DNA from: Hymenobacter volaticus
GTDB taxonomy: Bacteria; Bacteroidota; Bacteroidia; Cytophagales; Hymenobacteraceae
Assembly: GCF_022921055.1 (NCBI RefSeq)
Contig: NZ_CP095061.1
Location: 5,061,501-5,125,500 of the forward strand
DNA length: 64,000 nucleotides
Direction of reading: 5' to 3'
The position numbers and the translations under genes were made by a program. Numbering within the stretch: the stretch's first letter is position 1; every line of letters starts with the position of its first letter. The notes beneath the pieces are model-generated. The model was not told the origin of the DNA. It made no database searches and saw nothing but the letters and a program-made list of their open reading frames with translations. Positions 44,348 through 52,506 of the stretch are shown here, one piece after another.

Positions 44348-45085
44348 CTACAGTAGCTCCACACCGAGCGCTAAAGCCGTGCCGGCCAAGGTAGCGGCTA
44401 GCTTGGGAAGGTTAAGACGATGCTCGGGACTAGTTTCGAACAGAATAGTGGTAGATACATGAAGGAAGTTGCCGGCCACAAAGCCAAGTAGCGCCGCATA
44501 CAGTCCTCCAGTCAAAAGCTGGTCCAGTACCACGTAGTTACTGATGACGATACCTATCGGAGCGGCCAGCGCGAAAAGCACCAGAAACGGCAACGCCCGC
44601 CGGAAACTACCCAGCCGGAGCATCAGGGCGGCTACCAGCGCAAAAGCGGCCGGAATGTGGTGCAGAGCCACCCCCGTCAGAATAGCGTAAAAATTGTCGC
44701 TCACGGTGCCGGCGGCAGGCGCCTTTACCAAGATGCTGCCCTCCAGAAAGGAGTGAACCAAAAGCGAAAACAACAGCAGAAAAGGTACGTGCCCGGCGTG
44801 TGAAGTATGATGATGTACATGCCCATGCTCTACACCCTGCGAAAATACCTCCAGCACCAACTGCCCAAAAAACCCGGCCAACACAAAGTAGCCAATGCGG
44901 TGCATATCGCCAGGCACCAGCAGGAGGGCTTCGGGCAGCAAGTGGGTGATAGTGAGTGTGAATAGATAAGCGCCGCTAAAAGCGAGCAGCGGCTTCATCC
45001 AAGTAGTACTGGCTGTTGGCACCAGTTGAGTAGCCCAGCCGGCTCCCAACACAGTACAGAACAACAGCAGAACGGCAAACCACAT
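44348..45085 (-). CDS. ZIP family metal transporter
   Basis: 245 residues, about seven membrane segments. A His-rich cytosolic loop (GVEHGHVHHHTSHAGH) is typical of ZIP proteins, as are the metal-site helices ILTGVALHHIPAAFAL and GFVAGNFLHVSTTILFE. It imports divalent cations such as Zn or Fe across the cytoplasmic membrane. The N-terminal first helix MWFAVLLLFCTVLGAGWATQLV is complete. Single gene; no metal regulator nearby. Confidence 0.87.
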   Translation of the reverse strand: MWFAVLLLFCTVLGAGWATQLVPTASTTWMKPLLAFSGAYLFTLTITHLLPEALLLVPGDMHRIGYFVLAGFFGQLVLEVFSQGVEHGHVHHHTSHAGHVPFLLLFSLLVHSFLEGSILVKAPAAGTVSDNFYAILTGVALHHIPAAFALVAALMLRLGSFRRALPFLVLFALAAPIGIVISNYVVLDQLLTGGLYAALLGFVAGNFLHVSTTILFETSPEHRLNLPKLAATLAGTALALGVELL

Positions 45086-45169
45086 AGAAGAACGAGAAAG
45101 TTGTTTTAGAATTTGATAGCTGTGCTTGGCATCCCAGCCTATCGGTCACGCATCGAGTAGTTCAGCCAC

Positions 45170-45919
45170 CTACTTCTTCAAGATGAAAATCATGCGCGGG
45201 CTGCTTTCTACGTCGTAAAGGTTGAGGTGGTAGTCGCCTAGCACTTCAGCCACCCGCAACCCAGCCAAGTAGAAGTACTCCTCGAACCGTTCGAGGGTGA
45301 GGGCCCGCACTCGTTCTGCATAGTGGTACTCTTGACCACTAAGGGTTTGGAAGCTGATTTCCTTTACAATGAAGTCCCGGTCTAGATGGCGATGCATGCG
45401 GAAGGTAACGCCTTCCACTACTTTCTGTTCGTGCGCTACCAATTCCCGAATAGTTCGTTCCGTGTTCAGGAAATCGATAACCATTTTGCCGCTAGGTCGC
45501 AGAGCCGCCGTAGCATTGCGCAGGGCCACCACGTTTTCGCTCTCGTCCTGAAAATAACCGAAGCTAGTGAACAGGTTCAGCACTAGATCGAAGGGACCGT
45601 ACGGCAGCGGGTCGCGCATGTCGTGCACATGAAAGTGCAGCCGCGCGTGCCTTTGCTGCCGGGCCGCCGCAATACTTTCCGCCGACAAATCCACCCCGGT
45701 TACCTCATAGCCTCGCTCGCTTAACTGCAGCGCATGCCGTCCTTTGCCGCACGCCAAATCCAGCAGATGCGCGTTAGGTTTGGGGTGCAGGTGCTTTAGC
45801 AGCGTATCAATGAATGTACCTGCCTCGGTGTAGTCCCGGTTGCGGTACAGCAGATGGTAGTACGGCGAATCAAACCAGGTGCTAAACCACTCGGGCTCAG
45901 GCGCAGCAACTTGTGACAT
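45170..45919 (-). CDS. Class I SAM-dependent methyltransferase
   Basis: 249 residues from ATG 45919. Motif I is LLDLACGKGRHALQL, motif II is YEVTGVDLSAESI, and post-motifs FDLVLNLFTSFGYF and LRPSGKMVIDFLN follow. The early stretch WFSTWFDSPYYHLLYRNRD is common in small-molecule methyltransferases of Bacteroidota. The substrate is unknown. A TTG at 45925 is in frame but the ATG is preferred. Confidence 0.87.
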   Translation of the reverse strand: MSQVAAPEPEWFSTWFDSPYYHLLYRNRDYTEAGTFIDTLLKHLHPKPNAHLLDLACGKGRHALQLSERGYEVTGVDLSAESIAAARQQRHARLHFHVHDMRDPLPYGPFDLVLNLFTSFGYFQDESENVVALRNATAALRPSGKMVIDFLNTERTIRELVAHEQKVVEGVTFRMHRHLDRDFIVKEISFQTLSGQEYHYAERVRALTLERFEEYFYLAGLRVAEVLGDYHLNLYDVESSPRMIFILKK

Positions 45920-46125
45920 AAGCAAACAAAAGCAGGCACAGAGACCATGTGGTCAGCCTGCATAACCCGGGAAATTTCTTTAGCTGCAAGCCAAATAATC
46001 TCTCGCTTGAACTAGATAGAAGTCCGATACCGCTGTTGCAGCTAGTAGGCGTTAGCTCACCGTACGGGCTTATTATGCAACAATGTTACAAAATAGTTAC
46101 AATATCAGTACGCTCTTGAAAGAGA

Positions 46126-46167
46126 AAGAGGAACCCAAGTAGCGCGTCTGCTACTCGGATTCCTCTT
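46126..46167 (-). terminator. Terminator of the two-lipoprotein unit
   Basis: AAGAGGAA with CC and GTAGC (46126-46143) pairs with GCTAC, GG and TTCCTCTT (46150-46167), with two internal mismatched steps. Confidence 0.6.
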
Positions 46168-46188
46168 CAATTACGGTTAAGCAGCTAG

Positions 46189-46449
46189 CTACTGTGCCGC
46201 CGGCTTATGGTCAGGGTTTGGTTCCAAGGCCATATCGCACACCGGGCATTTGCCAGGTTCGTTGCTAGCACTGCCTTCGCAGCCCATCGGGCAGATATAG
46301 GCAGCTGCTACAGCCGGAGCTGCGCCAGTACCATCTGCTGCCGGAGCAGTTGCAGAAGTAGCTGGTTTGCTCTCACACCCCATTGATAAGCCGGTACCAG
46401 CAGTTAGTAACACGGCTATTGCAGCCCGCGTCCAGGAAAATCCTTTCAT
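46189..46449 (-). CDS. Lipoprotein with heavy-metal-binding (HMBD) domain
   Basis: 86 residues from ATG 46449: lipoprotein signal MKGFSWTRAAIAVLLTAGTGLSMGC with Cys at 25, a short Ala/Pro linker, and an HMBD-type treble clef AYICPMGCEGSASNEPGKCP followed by VCDMALEPN. The CPM...C...CPVCDM pattern is that seen at the N-terminus of CusB-like efflux adaptors and binds soft metals. It is a small envelope metal-binding protein. A second lipoprotein gene is 12 bases upstream in the same direction. Confidence 0.78.
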   Translation of the reverse strand: MKGFSWTRAAIAVLLTAGTGLSMGCESKPATSATAPAADGTGAAPAVAAAYICPMGCEGSASNEPGKCPVCDMALEPNPDHKPAAQ

Positions 46450-46461
46450 GCTTCGCAACGC

Positions 46462-46845
46462 CTATTCGTGAGGCTGGGCCTTATTTACAGCGGGAGCTGG
46501 CTCGTCTTCAGACTTTACTGGCTTCGCGCCCGCCGCCGCACGGTCTTCGGCTCGCTTGGTTACTTCTGCTTTTTTAGCATCTGCCGATACGTTAGCATCA
46601 GCACTAGGCCGCTCCCGGCCTTCTAGGTCTACGTGCGAGCTAATTGGGCGCTCAATGGCGCCGCCTTTGCTTTGGTCGGCAGCGGCAGCCGTATGCTGGT
46701 CGAAGTTGTCGGAGGAGCGGGAACCGGGCTCCACCATATCCACCGATACTTTATTCTCGGGCCGCCAATCGGAAGGCTCGCTGCTGCAAGCGGCTAGGGA
46801 AAGCGTGGCTACGGCCAGGGCGGAAAGCACAAGTTGCTTGGTCAT
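46462..46845 (-). CDS. Hypothetical lipoprotein
   Basis: 127 residues: lipoprotein signal MTKQLVLSALAVATLSLAAC with Cys at 20. The mature part is polar and apparently disordered (SSDNFDQHTAAAADQSKGG, ADANVSADAKKAEVTKRAED). No domain is recognised. It is probably co-transcribed with the HMBD lipoprotein that follows it after 12 bases; the two may work together in the envelope, but this is only inferred. Confidence 0.6.
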   Translation of the reverse strand: MTKQLVLSALAVATLSLAACSSEPSDWRPENKVSVDMVEPGSRSSDNFDQHTAAAADQSKGGAIERPISSHVDLEGRERPSADANVSADAKKAEVTKRAEDRAAAGAKPVKSEDEPAPAVNKAQPHE

Positions 46846-46877
46846 ATTCTTGGTTTATGGATTGTTAAGTGATTAGC

Positions 46878-47501
46878 CTACGACGCTTTTTCTTCGGCGG
46901 GCAGCAAGTTCTTGCGGCGCAGCATCGATTCGAATAGCTTCTGGTCGTTGGGCGAGTTGAATACCTTGAACGGAACGTGCAGGAACATGGGCGTCTCAAA
47001 AGTACGAGCCACCCAGGCACGCCACCCAGTAAGTTCAGCCGGTGGATCTTGGTTGCGGAACCACAGCAAATACCCGTCGGGCTCACGCTTTACGTGGCCA
47101 ATCATTTCCCAGTTCACGCCCATGCCTTTGCCTTCCTTCTCGTTCTGCATCAAACCAATTTGCCGTTGATCGATAACGTAGCTCATCCGCTCAAACAACG
47201 GCTTGGTTTGTTCCATCTGCGTGACAGCCGTAATCTGCGAAGAGCGCAGCAATACGTAGAGCAAGGTCAGCACCAAGCCAGATACCAGCCACCACCACGA
47301 GGGCCAAATAGCAGCAGGTAGTACGCCCACCACAAACGGAATCAAAGCAAACCACCACTCCTTGCGCCACACGTGGCCCATGGCAACGCGGGTGTAAAGG
47401 TTGGAGTCGAGCTGATGTTTTTTAGTGCGAATAGCCAACGGCGAGCCAGCTTGTACCTGCTGTTGCTGCCGATAGCCTCCGCGTTGATTAGGTTGTTGCA
47501 T
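46878..47501 (-). CDS. YcxB-like membrane protein
   Basis: 207 residues from ATG 47501: a Gln-rich cytosolic start, two adjacent membrane segments (WWFALIPFVVGVLPAAIW, WWWLVSGLVLTLLYVLL), and a soluble C-terminal half with NWEMIGHVKREPDGYLLWFR, a YcxB-like PH-domain-type pattern. The function of the family is unknown. It lies upstream of the lipoprotein pair in the same direction (32-base gap), possibly one operon. Confidence 0.6.
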   Translation of the reverse strand: MQQPNQRGGYRQQQQVQAGSPLAIRTKKHQLDSNLYTRVAMGHVWRKEWWFALIPFVVGVLPAAIWPSWWWLVSGLVLTLLYVLLRSSQITAVTQMEQTKPLFERMSYVIDQRQIGLMQNEKEGKGMGVNWEMIGHVKREPDGYLLWFRNQDPPAELTGWRAWVARTFETPMFLHVPFKVFNSPNDQKLFESMLRRKNLLPAEEKAS

Positions 47502-47510
47502 TTTCTTGGA

Positions 47511-47596
47511 TGGTTGAATTGCTGAAAAATTCAATGGTTGGATGTTGTAATGGCTCGATGAACGGTCAACCATTTAACCATTCAGCAATTCAACCA
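47511..47596 (-). repeat. Nested inverted repeat between nadC and the YcxB-like gene
   Basis: TGGTTGAATTGCTGAA (47511-47526) is the perfect complement of TTCAGCAATTCAACCA (47581-47596). A second stem AATGGTTG/CAACCATT (47533-47540, 47567-47574) lies inside. The arms themselves are built of TTGAAT/GGTTG motifs. It begins 1 base after the nadC stop codon and may end transcription or regulate the next gene. Confidence 0.7.
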
Positions 47597-47597
47597 C

Positions 47598-48458
47598 TTA
47601 ATAAGCTTTTAAACTAAGGTCGAGACTTTTAGTTGAGTGTGTAAGGGCTCCCACCGAAATAAAATCGACACCTGATGCGGCCACTTCGGCAATGGTATGC
47701 TCGGTGATGCCGCCACTGGCTTCGGTTGGGTAGCGACCATCAATAAGTTGGACGGCCTCACGCAGCTGGGCCGGTGACATATTGTCGAGCATAATGCGGC
47801 TAATTCCCCCAGTGTCGAGTGCTTGCTGCACTTCCGCCAGGCTGCGGGTTTCCACTTCGATAGGCAGTTGCCGACCTGTTTGGCGGAGGTAGGCCTGGGT
47901 GGCTTCTATGGCCTGCCGGATACCGCCCGCATAATCGACGTGGTTGTCCTTGAGGATAATCATGTCGAAAAGGCCGTAGCGGTGATTAACTCCGCCCCCA
48001 ATGAGCACCGCCCACTTTTCACACAGCCGAAAGTTGGGTGTGGTTTTGCGGGTATCGAGCAAGCGGGCTTTGGTGCCAGCTAGCAGCGTGGAGATGTGTG
48101 CTGTGTTAGTGGCAATACCGCTCATGCGCTGCATGCAGTTGAGCACCAGCCGTTCCGCTGTCAGGATGCTTTGAGCGCGGCCCTCCACAGTCAGTACCAC
48201 GTCGCCGTGCTTTACGCGGGCTCCGTCGGCCAGCAGCTGATTTACTTGCAGGGCTGGGTCTACTTCCCGAAAAATCAGGTGTGCTAGCTCCACCCCGGCC
48301 AATACACCTTCGTCTTTCACCAGCAACCGGGCCCGTTTTTGCGCGTCGGCCGGGATTGAGGCTAGGGAAGAATGGTCACCGTCGCCTACATCTTCTGCAA
48401 GAGCCGTGCGGATGAAAGTAGTTAATGCTTCGGGGGTGAGGTAGGAGGGTTTTTGCAC
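47598..48458 (-). CDS. nadC: Nicotinate-nucleotide pyrophosphorylase (carboxylating)
   Basis: 286 residues from GTG 48458. This start is favoured because a perfect TATTTTTG promoter element ends 4 bases before it; an ATG at 48485 would lie upstream of that element. Quinolinate phosphoribosyltransferase motifs: EDVGDGDHSSL, LNCMQRMSGIATNT, LLDTRKTTPNFR, EKWAVLIGGGVNHRYGLFD, LKDNHVDYAGG, EVETRSLAEVQQAL, LDNMSP and EASGGI. It makes nicotinate mononucleotide in NAD synthesis. nadA and nadB are not here. Confidence 0.93.
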   Translation of the reverse strand: MQKPSYLTPEALTTFIRTALAEDVGDGDHSSLASIPADAQKRARLLVKDEGVLAGVELAHLIFREVDPALQVNQLLADGARVKHGDVVLTVEGRAQSILTAERLVLNCMQRMSGIATNTAHISTLLAGTKARLLDTRKTTPNFRLCEKWAVLIGGGVNHRYGLFDMIILKDNHVDYAGGIRQAIEATQAYLRQTGRQLPIEVETRSLAEVQQALDTGGISRIMLDNMSPAQLREAVQLIDGRYPTEASGGITEHTIAEVAASGVDFISVGALTHSTKSLDLSLKAY

Positions 48459-48462
48459 GGCG

Positions 48463-48470
48463 CAAAAATA
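48463..48470 (-). promoter_or_regulatory. TAnnTTTG -7 element of nadC
   Basis: TATTTTTG read leftward, an exact match to the Bacteroidota -7 consensus, then CGCC and the GTG start. It implies a very short or absent leader. No clear -33 box is seen at the usual distance. Confidence 0.45.
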
Positions 48471-48570
48471 GTGAAAAGGGCTCATTACGCGGTTATCCTA
48501 TACAAGCTCAACCTTTAAGCCGTTACCAACCCGAACCCCATTATAGTTGCGCAAAGGCTCTAAACGCACT

Positions 48571-48604
48571 AAGCCCCTGACAACTATAGCAGTGCCAGGG
48601 GCTT
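48571..48604 (-). terminator. Hairpin after the DUF4783 gene
   Basis: AAGCCCCTG (48571-48579) pairs with CAGGGGCTT (48596-48604); stable, but without a U-tract. Confidence 0.5.
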
Positions 48605-48688
48605 GGTTAAAAGAAAACTTAACTGCGAGGCAAGTCGCAAAGCTGATTTAGCGCTTCAAAGAGAAGTTTATGTGAGTATGCTGACCAA

Positions 48689-49087
48689 TTATTCTTTGGT
48701 GAAAGCCATATTTTCAATTCGCAAAGCACCATTGGCGTTTTGCATCTTCACAATTACGCGGTACATGGCGTCTTTGCTTTTGTATTTACCTACTGCGTAG
48801 GGAATCCCACCATCACTGCCACCTTGGTGTACTATTTCGAAACTGGCAGGTGCCGTTTTGGCAAAAAAGTCTTTCATCACAAATTCAGCCTGAGTGGCAC
48901 TGTAGCTCTGCCGGTCCCCATCAATGCTAATTTCGACGGTTGCGCCAAAGTATTGCGACAGTTCTTTGGAAGAAGCATTACGCAAAGCGCCACCAATAGA
49001 GCCAAATACGTCGCCCTGCGCCTGCCCCACCGCCGAAAGCAATAGTAGCCATCCGCACACGAGAGCTTGAAAAAGAATGCGTTTCAT
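48689..49087 (-). CDS. DUF4783 domain exported protein
   Basis: 132 residues: signal peptide MKRILFQALVCGWLLLLSAVGQAQ, then the DUF4783 domain: ALRNASSKELSQYFGATVEISI, YSATQAEFVMKDFFAK, FEIVHQGGSDGGIPYAVGKY and LRIENMAF at the end. This Bacteroidota family has an NTF2-like look and an unknown role in the periplasm. It is divergently placed from gpmI, and a nadC-gpmI-prfA style housekeeping context surrounds it. Confidence 0.88.
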   Translation of the reverse strand: MKRILFQALVCGWLLLLSAVGQAQGDVFGSIGGALRNASSKELSQYFGATVEISIDGDRQSYSATQAEFVMKDFFAKTAPASFEIVHQGGSDGGIPYAVGKYKSKDAMYRVIVKMQNANGALRIENMAFTKE

Positions 49088-49219
49088 TTTAGAGTATAGA
49101 ATGCATCATGCGGTACGCGAAAATTATGCCAACCCCTGCTACGTAGCCCAAACGCCTCGGGTTATTTACACCGAACGTAGGTTAAACAATAAAATACCGT
49201 TGGTACGGCGCTGACAGCC

Positions 49220-49227
49220 TATCTTTG
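49220..49227 (+). promoter_or_regulatory. TAnnTTTG -7 element of gpmI
   Basis: TATCTTTG is an exact match to the -7 consensus, 5 bases before the ATG at 49233. A TTG at about the -33 position (near 49200) gives a spacer of roughly 17 bases. The leader would be close to zero length. Confidence 0.5.
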
Positions 49228-49232
49228 TGCCC

Positions 49233-50783
49233 ATGAACAAGCAGGTATTGTTGGTGATTCTCGATGGCTGGGGTCTGGCCAAGAACAAAGAGGTTTCGGC
49301 AGTTGATAAAGCGCAAACCCCTTTCGTTGATTCGCTGTTTCAGCGGTTTCCGCACAGCAAGTTGCAAGCATCCGGCGAAGCCGTAGGGCTTCCTGATGGA
49401 CAGATGGGCAATTCCGAGGTCGGACACATGAATATTGGCGCCGGCCGCGTGGTGTACCAGGAATTGGTCCGCATCAACAAAGCCATTCGGGAGCGGAAGC
49501 TAGCTTCTATTCCGGCCCTGGAAAAGGCATTTGAGTATGCTCGCACCAGCGGCAAAACCATGCACTTCATGGGCTTGCTTTCGGATGGTGGCGTGCACTC
49601 CCACATCGAGCACCTAAAAGCTCTCTGCACCCTGGCCCACGACGCCGACGTGCACAAGGTGTTCATCCATGCCTTCACCGACGGCCGCGACACCGACCCG
49701 AAAGGCGGCGTAGCGTATGTCAATGACTTAGAGCAGCACTTGCAGCACGGTGCCAGTGGTAAGATTGCCTCGATTGTAGGCCGCTACTACGCCATGGACC
49801 GCGACAACCGTTGGGAACGGGTGAAAGTGGCATACGACCTGCTGGTGAACGGCAAAGGCACCCCTTCGCAGAACCTGATTCAAAGCATGCAGGACTCCTA
49901 TAAGGAAGGAGTTACAGACGAGTTTCTGAAGCCAATCGTGAAGGTGGGTGCAGATGGGACGCCGCTGGCTACCATCCAGGAAGGCGACGTGGTTATCTGC
50001 TTCAACTTCCGCACCGACCGGGGCCGCGAAATCACGCAGGCCCTGACGCAGCAGGATTTCAACGCCTTCCAGATGCACCGGCTGAACCTGCATTACCTCA
50101 CCATGACCAACTACGACGCCACATTCACGGGCGTAACCCCCATCTTCGAGAAAGATAACCTCGACAATACGTTGGGTGCGGTACTGGAGGCTCATGGCAA
50201 GAAACAGATTCGCATTGCCGAAACTGAGAAGTACCCGCACGTCACGTTCTTCTTCTCGGGAGGCCGCGAAACTGAATTCAATGGCGAAACTCGCCTTATG
50301 CGTCCTTCGCCCAAAGTAGCCACCTACGACTTGCAACCCGAAATGAGCGCCGCCGACCTGCGCGACGCACTAGTGCCGGAGTTGCAAGCCAAGTCAGCCG
50401 ACTTCATTGTCCTCAATTTCGCCAATCCCGACATGGTGGGTCACACCGGTGTATTCGATGCCGTAGTGAAAGCCGTGGAGACCGTGGATGCCTGCGCCAA
50501 AGCCGTTATAGAGACTGCCTTGGCTAGCAATTACGCGTGCATCGTTATTGCCGACCACGGTAATGCCGAATACATGATCAATCCGGACGGCTCACCCAAT
50601 ACGGCGCATACCACCAATCTGGTGCCCTGCATCTTAGCCGATAACGATTACCACGGTACCCTCGCCGACGGCAAGCTCGGTGATATTGCGCCTACGGTAC
50701 TTGCGCTCATGGGCCTGCCGCAACCCACCGACATGACGGGTGTGAGTTTGTTGCAGCCCCAAGGAACCTCAACTCGTGCGTAA
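49233..50783 (+). CDS. gpmI: 2,3-bisphosphoglycerate-independent phosphoglycerate mutase
   Basis: 516 residues from ATG 49233; the GTG two codons earlier overlaps the promoter box. Alkaline-phosphatase-superfamily metal sites: LVILDGWGLAKN, GNSEVGHMNIGAGR with the catalytic Ser, FTDGRDTDPKGG, GRYYAMDRDNRWERVK, VLNFANPDMVGHTG and IADHGNAEYM. It interconverts 3- and 2-phosphoglycerate with two Mn ions in glycolysis. The next gene overlaps its last 8 bases. Confidence 0.95.
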   Translation: MNKQVLLVILDGWGLAKNKEVSAVDKAQTPFVDSLFQRFPHSKLQASGEAVGLPDGQMGNSEVGHMNIGAGRVVYQELVRINKAIRERKLASIPALEKAFEYARTSGKTMHFMGLLSDGGVHSHIEHLKALCTLAHDADVHKVFIHAFTDGRDTDPKGGVAYVNDLEQHLQHGASGKIASIVGRYYAMDRDNRWERVKVAYDLLVNGKGTPSQNLIQSMQDSYKEGVTDEFLKPIVKVGADGTPLATIQEGDVVICFNFRTDRGREITQALTQQDFNAFQMHRLNLHYLTMTNYDATFTGVTPIFEKDNLDNTLGAVLEAHGKKQIRIAETEKYPHVTFFFSGGRETEFNGETRLMRPSPKVATYDLQPEMSAADLRDALVPELQAKSADFIVLNFANPDMVGHTGVFDAVVKAVETVDACAKAVIETALASNYACIVIADHGNAEYMINPDGSPNTAHTTNLVPCILADNDYHGTLADGKLGDIAPTVLALMGLPQPTDMTGVSLLQPQGTSTRA

Positions 50784-51354
50784 AGGCAATTGGCGGCTAG
50801 GGGTGCTGTTGGCACTTGCGGCCTGTGGGCCGGGTGAAGATGCAACCGTGCGCCCTGTACCCACCAACCGCAAGCCTAACTACTTCGACGTTAAAGGCTT
50901 TCTAGATAGTCAAGTAGCTGAACTCAACCGCCAGCAGCCCGTGGTGGAAAAACAAGTGCGCCTGCGCGACGGCAACGTGGAAACCACCCGCGTTACCAAA
51001 ACGGATTGGAGCAAAGAGTTGCAAATCTTCTACCAAGCGGACATCAACAAGCCTGCTTTACGCGGCGCGTATGAGATAGAGCCGGTCAACCAACAGAATA
51101 GCCCGAGCACTGCGTACAAAAGAAAGTCTGGTATTGAGGGGTCAGTACAAGAGTTAGTTGTCACCAAAGCTGCTGACCGTCCCGAATCTATCATAGCTAC
51201 CATCATTCAAGACAACCCGCTGTTCTACTCTGAGAAGAAGCTCCGACTTCAGGCAAATAACCGTGGTTTGCAGAGCTATAGCGTAGAAGGCATTCAGAAG
51301 TTGGTCATGTTTGATACCGTGCGCTACACCGTACGGACGCGCATAGTAGAGTAA
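50776..51354 (+). CDS. Hypothetical lipoprotein overlapping gpmI
   Basis: 192 residues from a GTG at 50776, overlapping the gpmI stop by 8 bases in another frame, so translation is probably coupled. Signal VRKGNWRLGVLLALAAC with lipobox LAAC (Cys at 17). The mature part has a charged helix (FDVKGFLDSQVAELNRQQPVVEKQV) and a mixed sheet (SVQELVVTKAADRPESIIATI). No named domain. It is conserved-looking in form but not recognised. It is convergent with the 51390 gene. Confidence 0.7.
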   Translation: MRKGNWRLGVLLALAACGPGEDATVRPVPTNRKPNYFDVKGFLDSQVAELNRQQPVVEKQVRLRDGNVETTRVTKTDWSKELQIFYQADINKPALRGAYEIEPVNQQNSPSTAYKRKSGIEGSVQELVVTKAADRPESIIATIIQDNPLFYSEKKLRLQANNRGLQSYSVEGIQKLVMFDTVRYTVRTRIVE

Positions 51355-51389
51355 ACAAGTGCTATTCCGGCATGGTAAGAGGGGAGGCC

Positions 51390-51965
51390 TTAATCCAGGT
51401 ACGGCTGCACGCGGGCCAAGCTAGGCTGTCCGGCGGTGAAGGTGGCAGAAACCATGTTGGCATGGTCGGTGTCGCGGAGGCGAAGCTGGCCGCAGGGGCC
51501 GCCACTCTGCCGCGCCGACTCGTTGAGCGTCAGGCGCAGACGCTGCCCGTATGCGGGTTTGAAGTTGGTAATGACGGCTTGCCGAAGCAGATCCTTTTCG
51601 GGCGAGTGATAAAACTCAAATAAATTGCCCTGGTGCTGTAGGGTAATAATGGTGTCCGTTTGCCCGGCTTCGTGCAGGTTTTCAAACGCCTTGCGGCTTA
51701 CTATTTTCGCTCCAGAGTTCAGTAACTCTTCCACAGTTGGCTCCATCCCGAAAGGCTGCCCCGCCAATGTATCGTTGGTGAGGGTACAAGACGCTTTCGG
51801 AGCCACGGGCTGCGGCGCGGCAACTGGCTGGCGGCGTTCCTGCTTGGGCTTAGCAACAACGGTAGCGGGCGGGCCTTTAGCCTCGCAGCTTACTAATCCT
51901 AAGGCCGCGTAGAGCAGCAGGACCGCAAGGGCAGGTTTACGGAAAGACAGCAGAGCAGACTCCAT
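51390..51965 (-). CDS. Hypothetical lipoprotein
   Basis: 191 residues. Lipoprotein signal MESALLSFRKPALAVLLLYA...VSC with Cys at 27, a Pro/Ala/Lys linker, then a globular part: TVEELLNSGAKIVSRKAFENLHE, TIITLQHQGNLFEFYHSPEKDLLRQAVI. Two more cysteines (in SCTLT and GPCGQL) could pair. No domain recognised. It is transcribed leftward, 35 bases from the convergent 50776 gene. Confidence 0.6.
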   Translation of the reverse strand: MESALLSFRKPALAVLLLYAALGLVSCEAKGPPATVVAKPKQERRQPVAAPQPVAPKASCTLTNDTLAGQPFGMEPTVEELLNSGAKIVSRKAFENLHEAGQTDTIITLQHQGNLFEFYHSPEKDLLRQAVITNFKPAYGQRLRLTLNESARQSGGPCGQLRLRDTDHANMVSATFTAGQPSLARVQPYLD

Positions 51966-52075
51966 GAGATGCGAAAAGCTAGTGCTTTTTTACCTCATAC
52001 GAGAAACAATGACGGCCGGGCTTGATAACCGAAAATTTATACTGTCCGGCTAGAAGAATAGCCTGTTACCTGAAT

Positions 52076-52501
52076 TTATTCTGTGCCCATCAGCGTCGCA
52101 ACTACCCAGCGCCGGCCTCCCTGGTTGCGGTGCTCGCCCAAGTACACGCCTTGCCACGTACCAAGGGCCAACTCCCCGTTTGTAATGGGCATGCTCACGG
52201 CGTGGCCGAGCATCGCTGCTTTGAGATGGGCTGGCATATCGTCGGGGCCTTCTAGTGTATGACGGAAGTACGGGGCATTTTCGGGTACCGCTTGGTTGAA
52301 ATACGACTCGAAATCAACGCGCACCGTAGGATCAGCGTTTTCGTTGATGCTCAAGCTGGCAGAGGTATGCTGAATGAAAAAATGCGCAGTACCCATACGG
52401 ATACGCTCTAGCTCTGGCAGTTCTGCAACTAGTAAGTCCGTAACTAAATGAAAGCCACGCCGCAAGGCCGGTAAGCGCAAACGCTTTTGGATGTAGATCA
52501 T
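52076..52501 (-). CDS. YjbQ/UPF0047 family protein
   Basis: 141 residues, the usual length. GFHLVTDLLVAELPEL, HFFIQHTSASLSINENADPTVR (the signature with His and Asn), YFRHTLEGPDDMPAHLKAAMLG and LALGTWQGVYLGEHRNQGGRR are all present. Members were named secondary thiamine-phosphate synthase after weak activity in E. coli; the real role is open. It follows the 52507 gene at a 5-base gap in the same direction. Confidence 0.92.
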   Translation of the reverse strand: MIYIQKRLRLPALRRGFHLVTDLLVAELPELERIRMGTAHFFIQHTSASLSINENADPTVRVDFESYFNQAVPENAPYFRHTLEGPDDMPAHLKAAMLGHAVSMPITNGELALGTWQGVYLGEHRNQGGRRWVVATLMGTE

Positions 52502-52506
52502 CAGCT

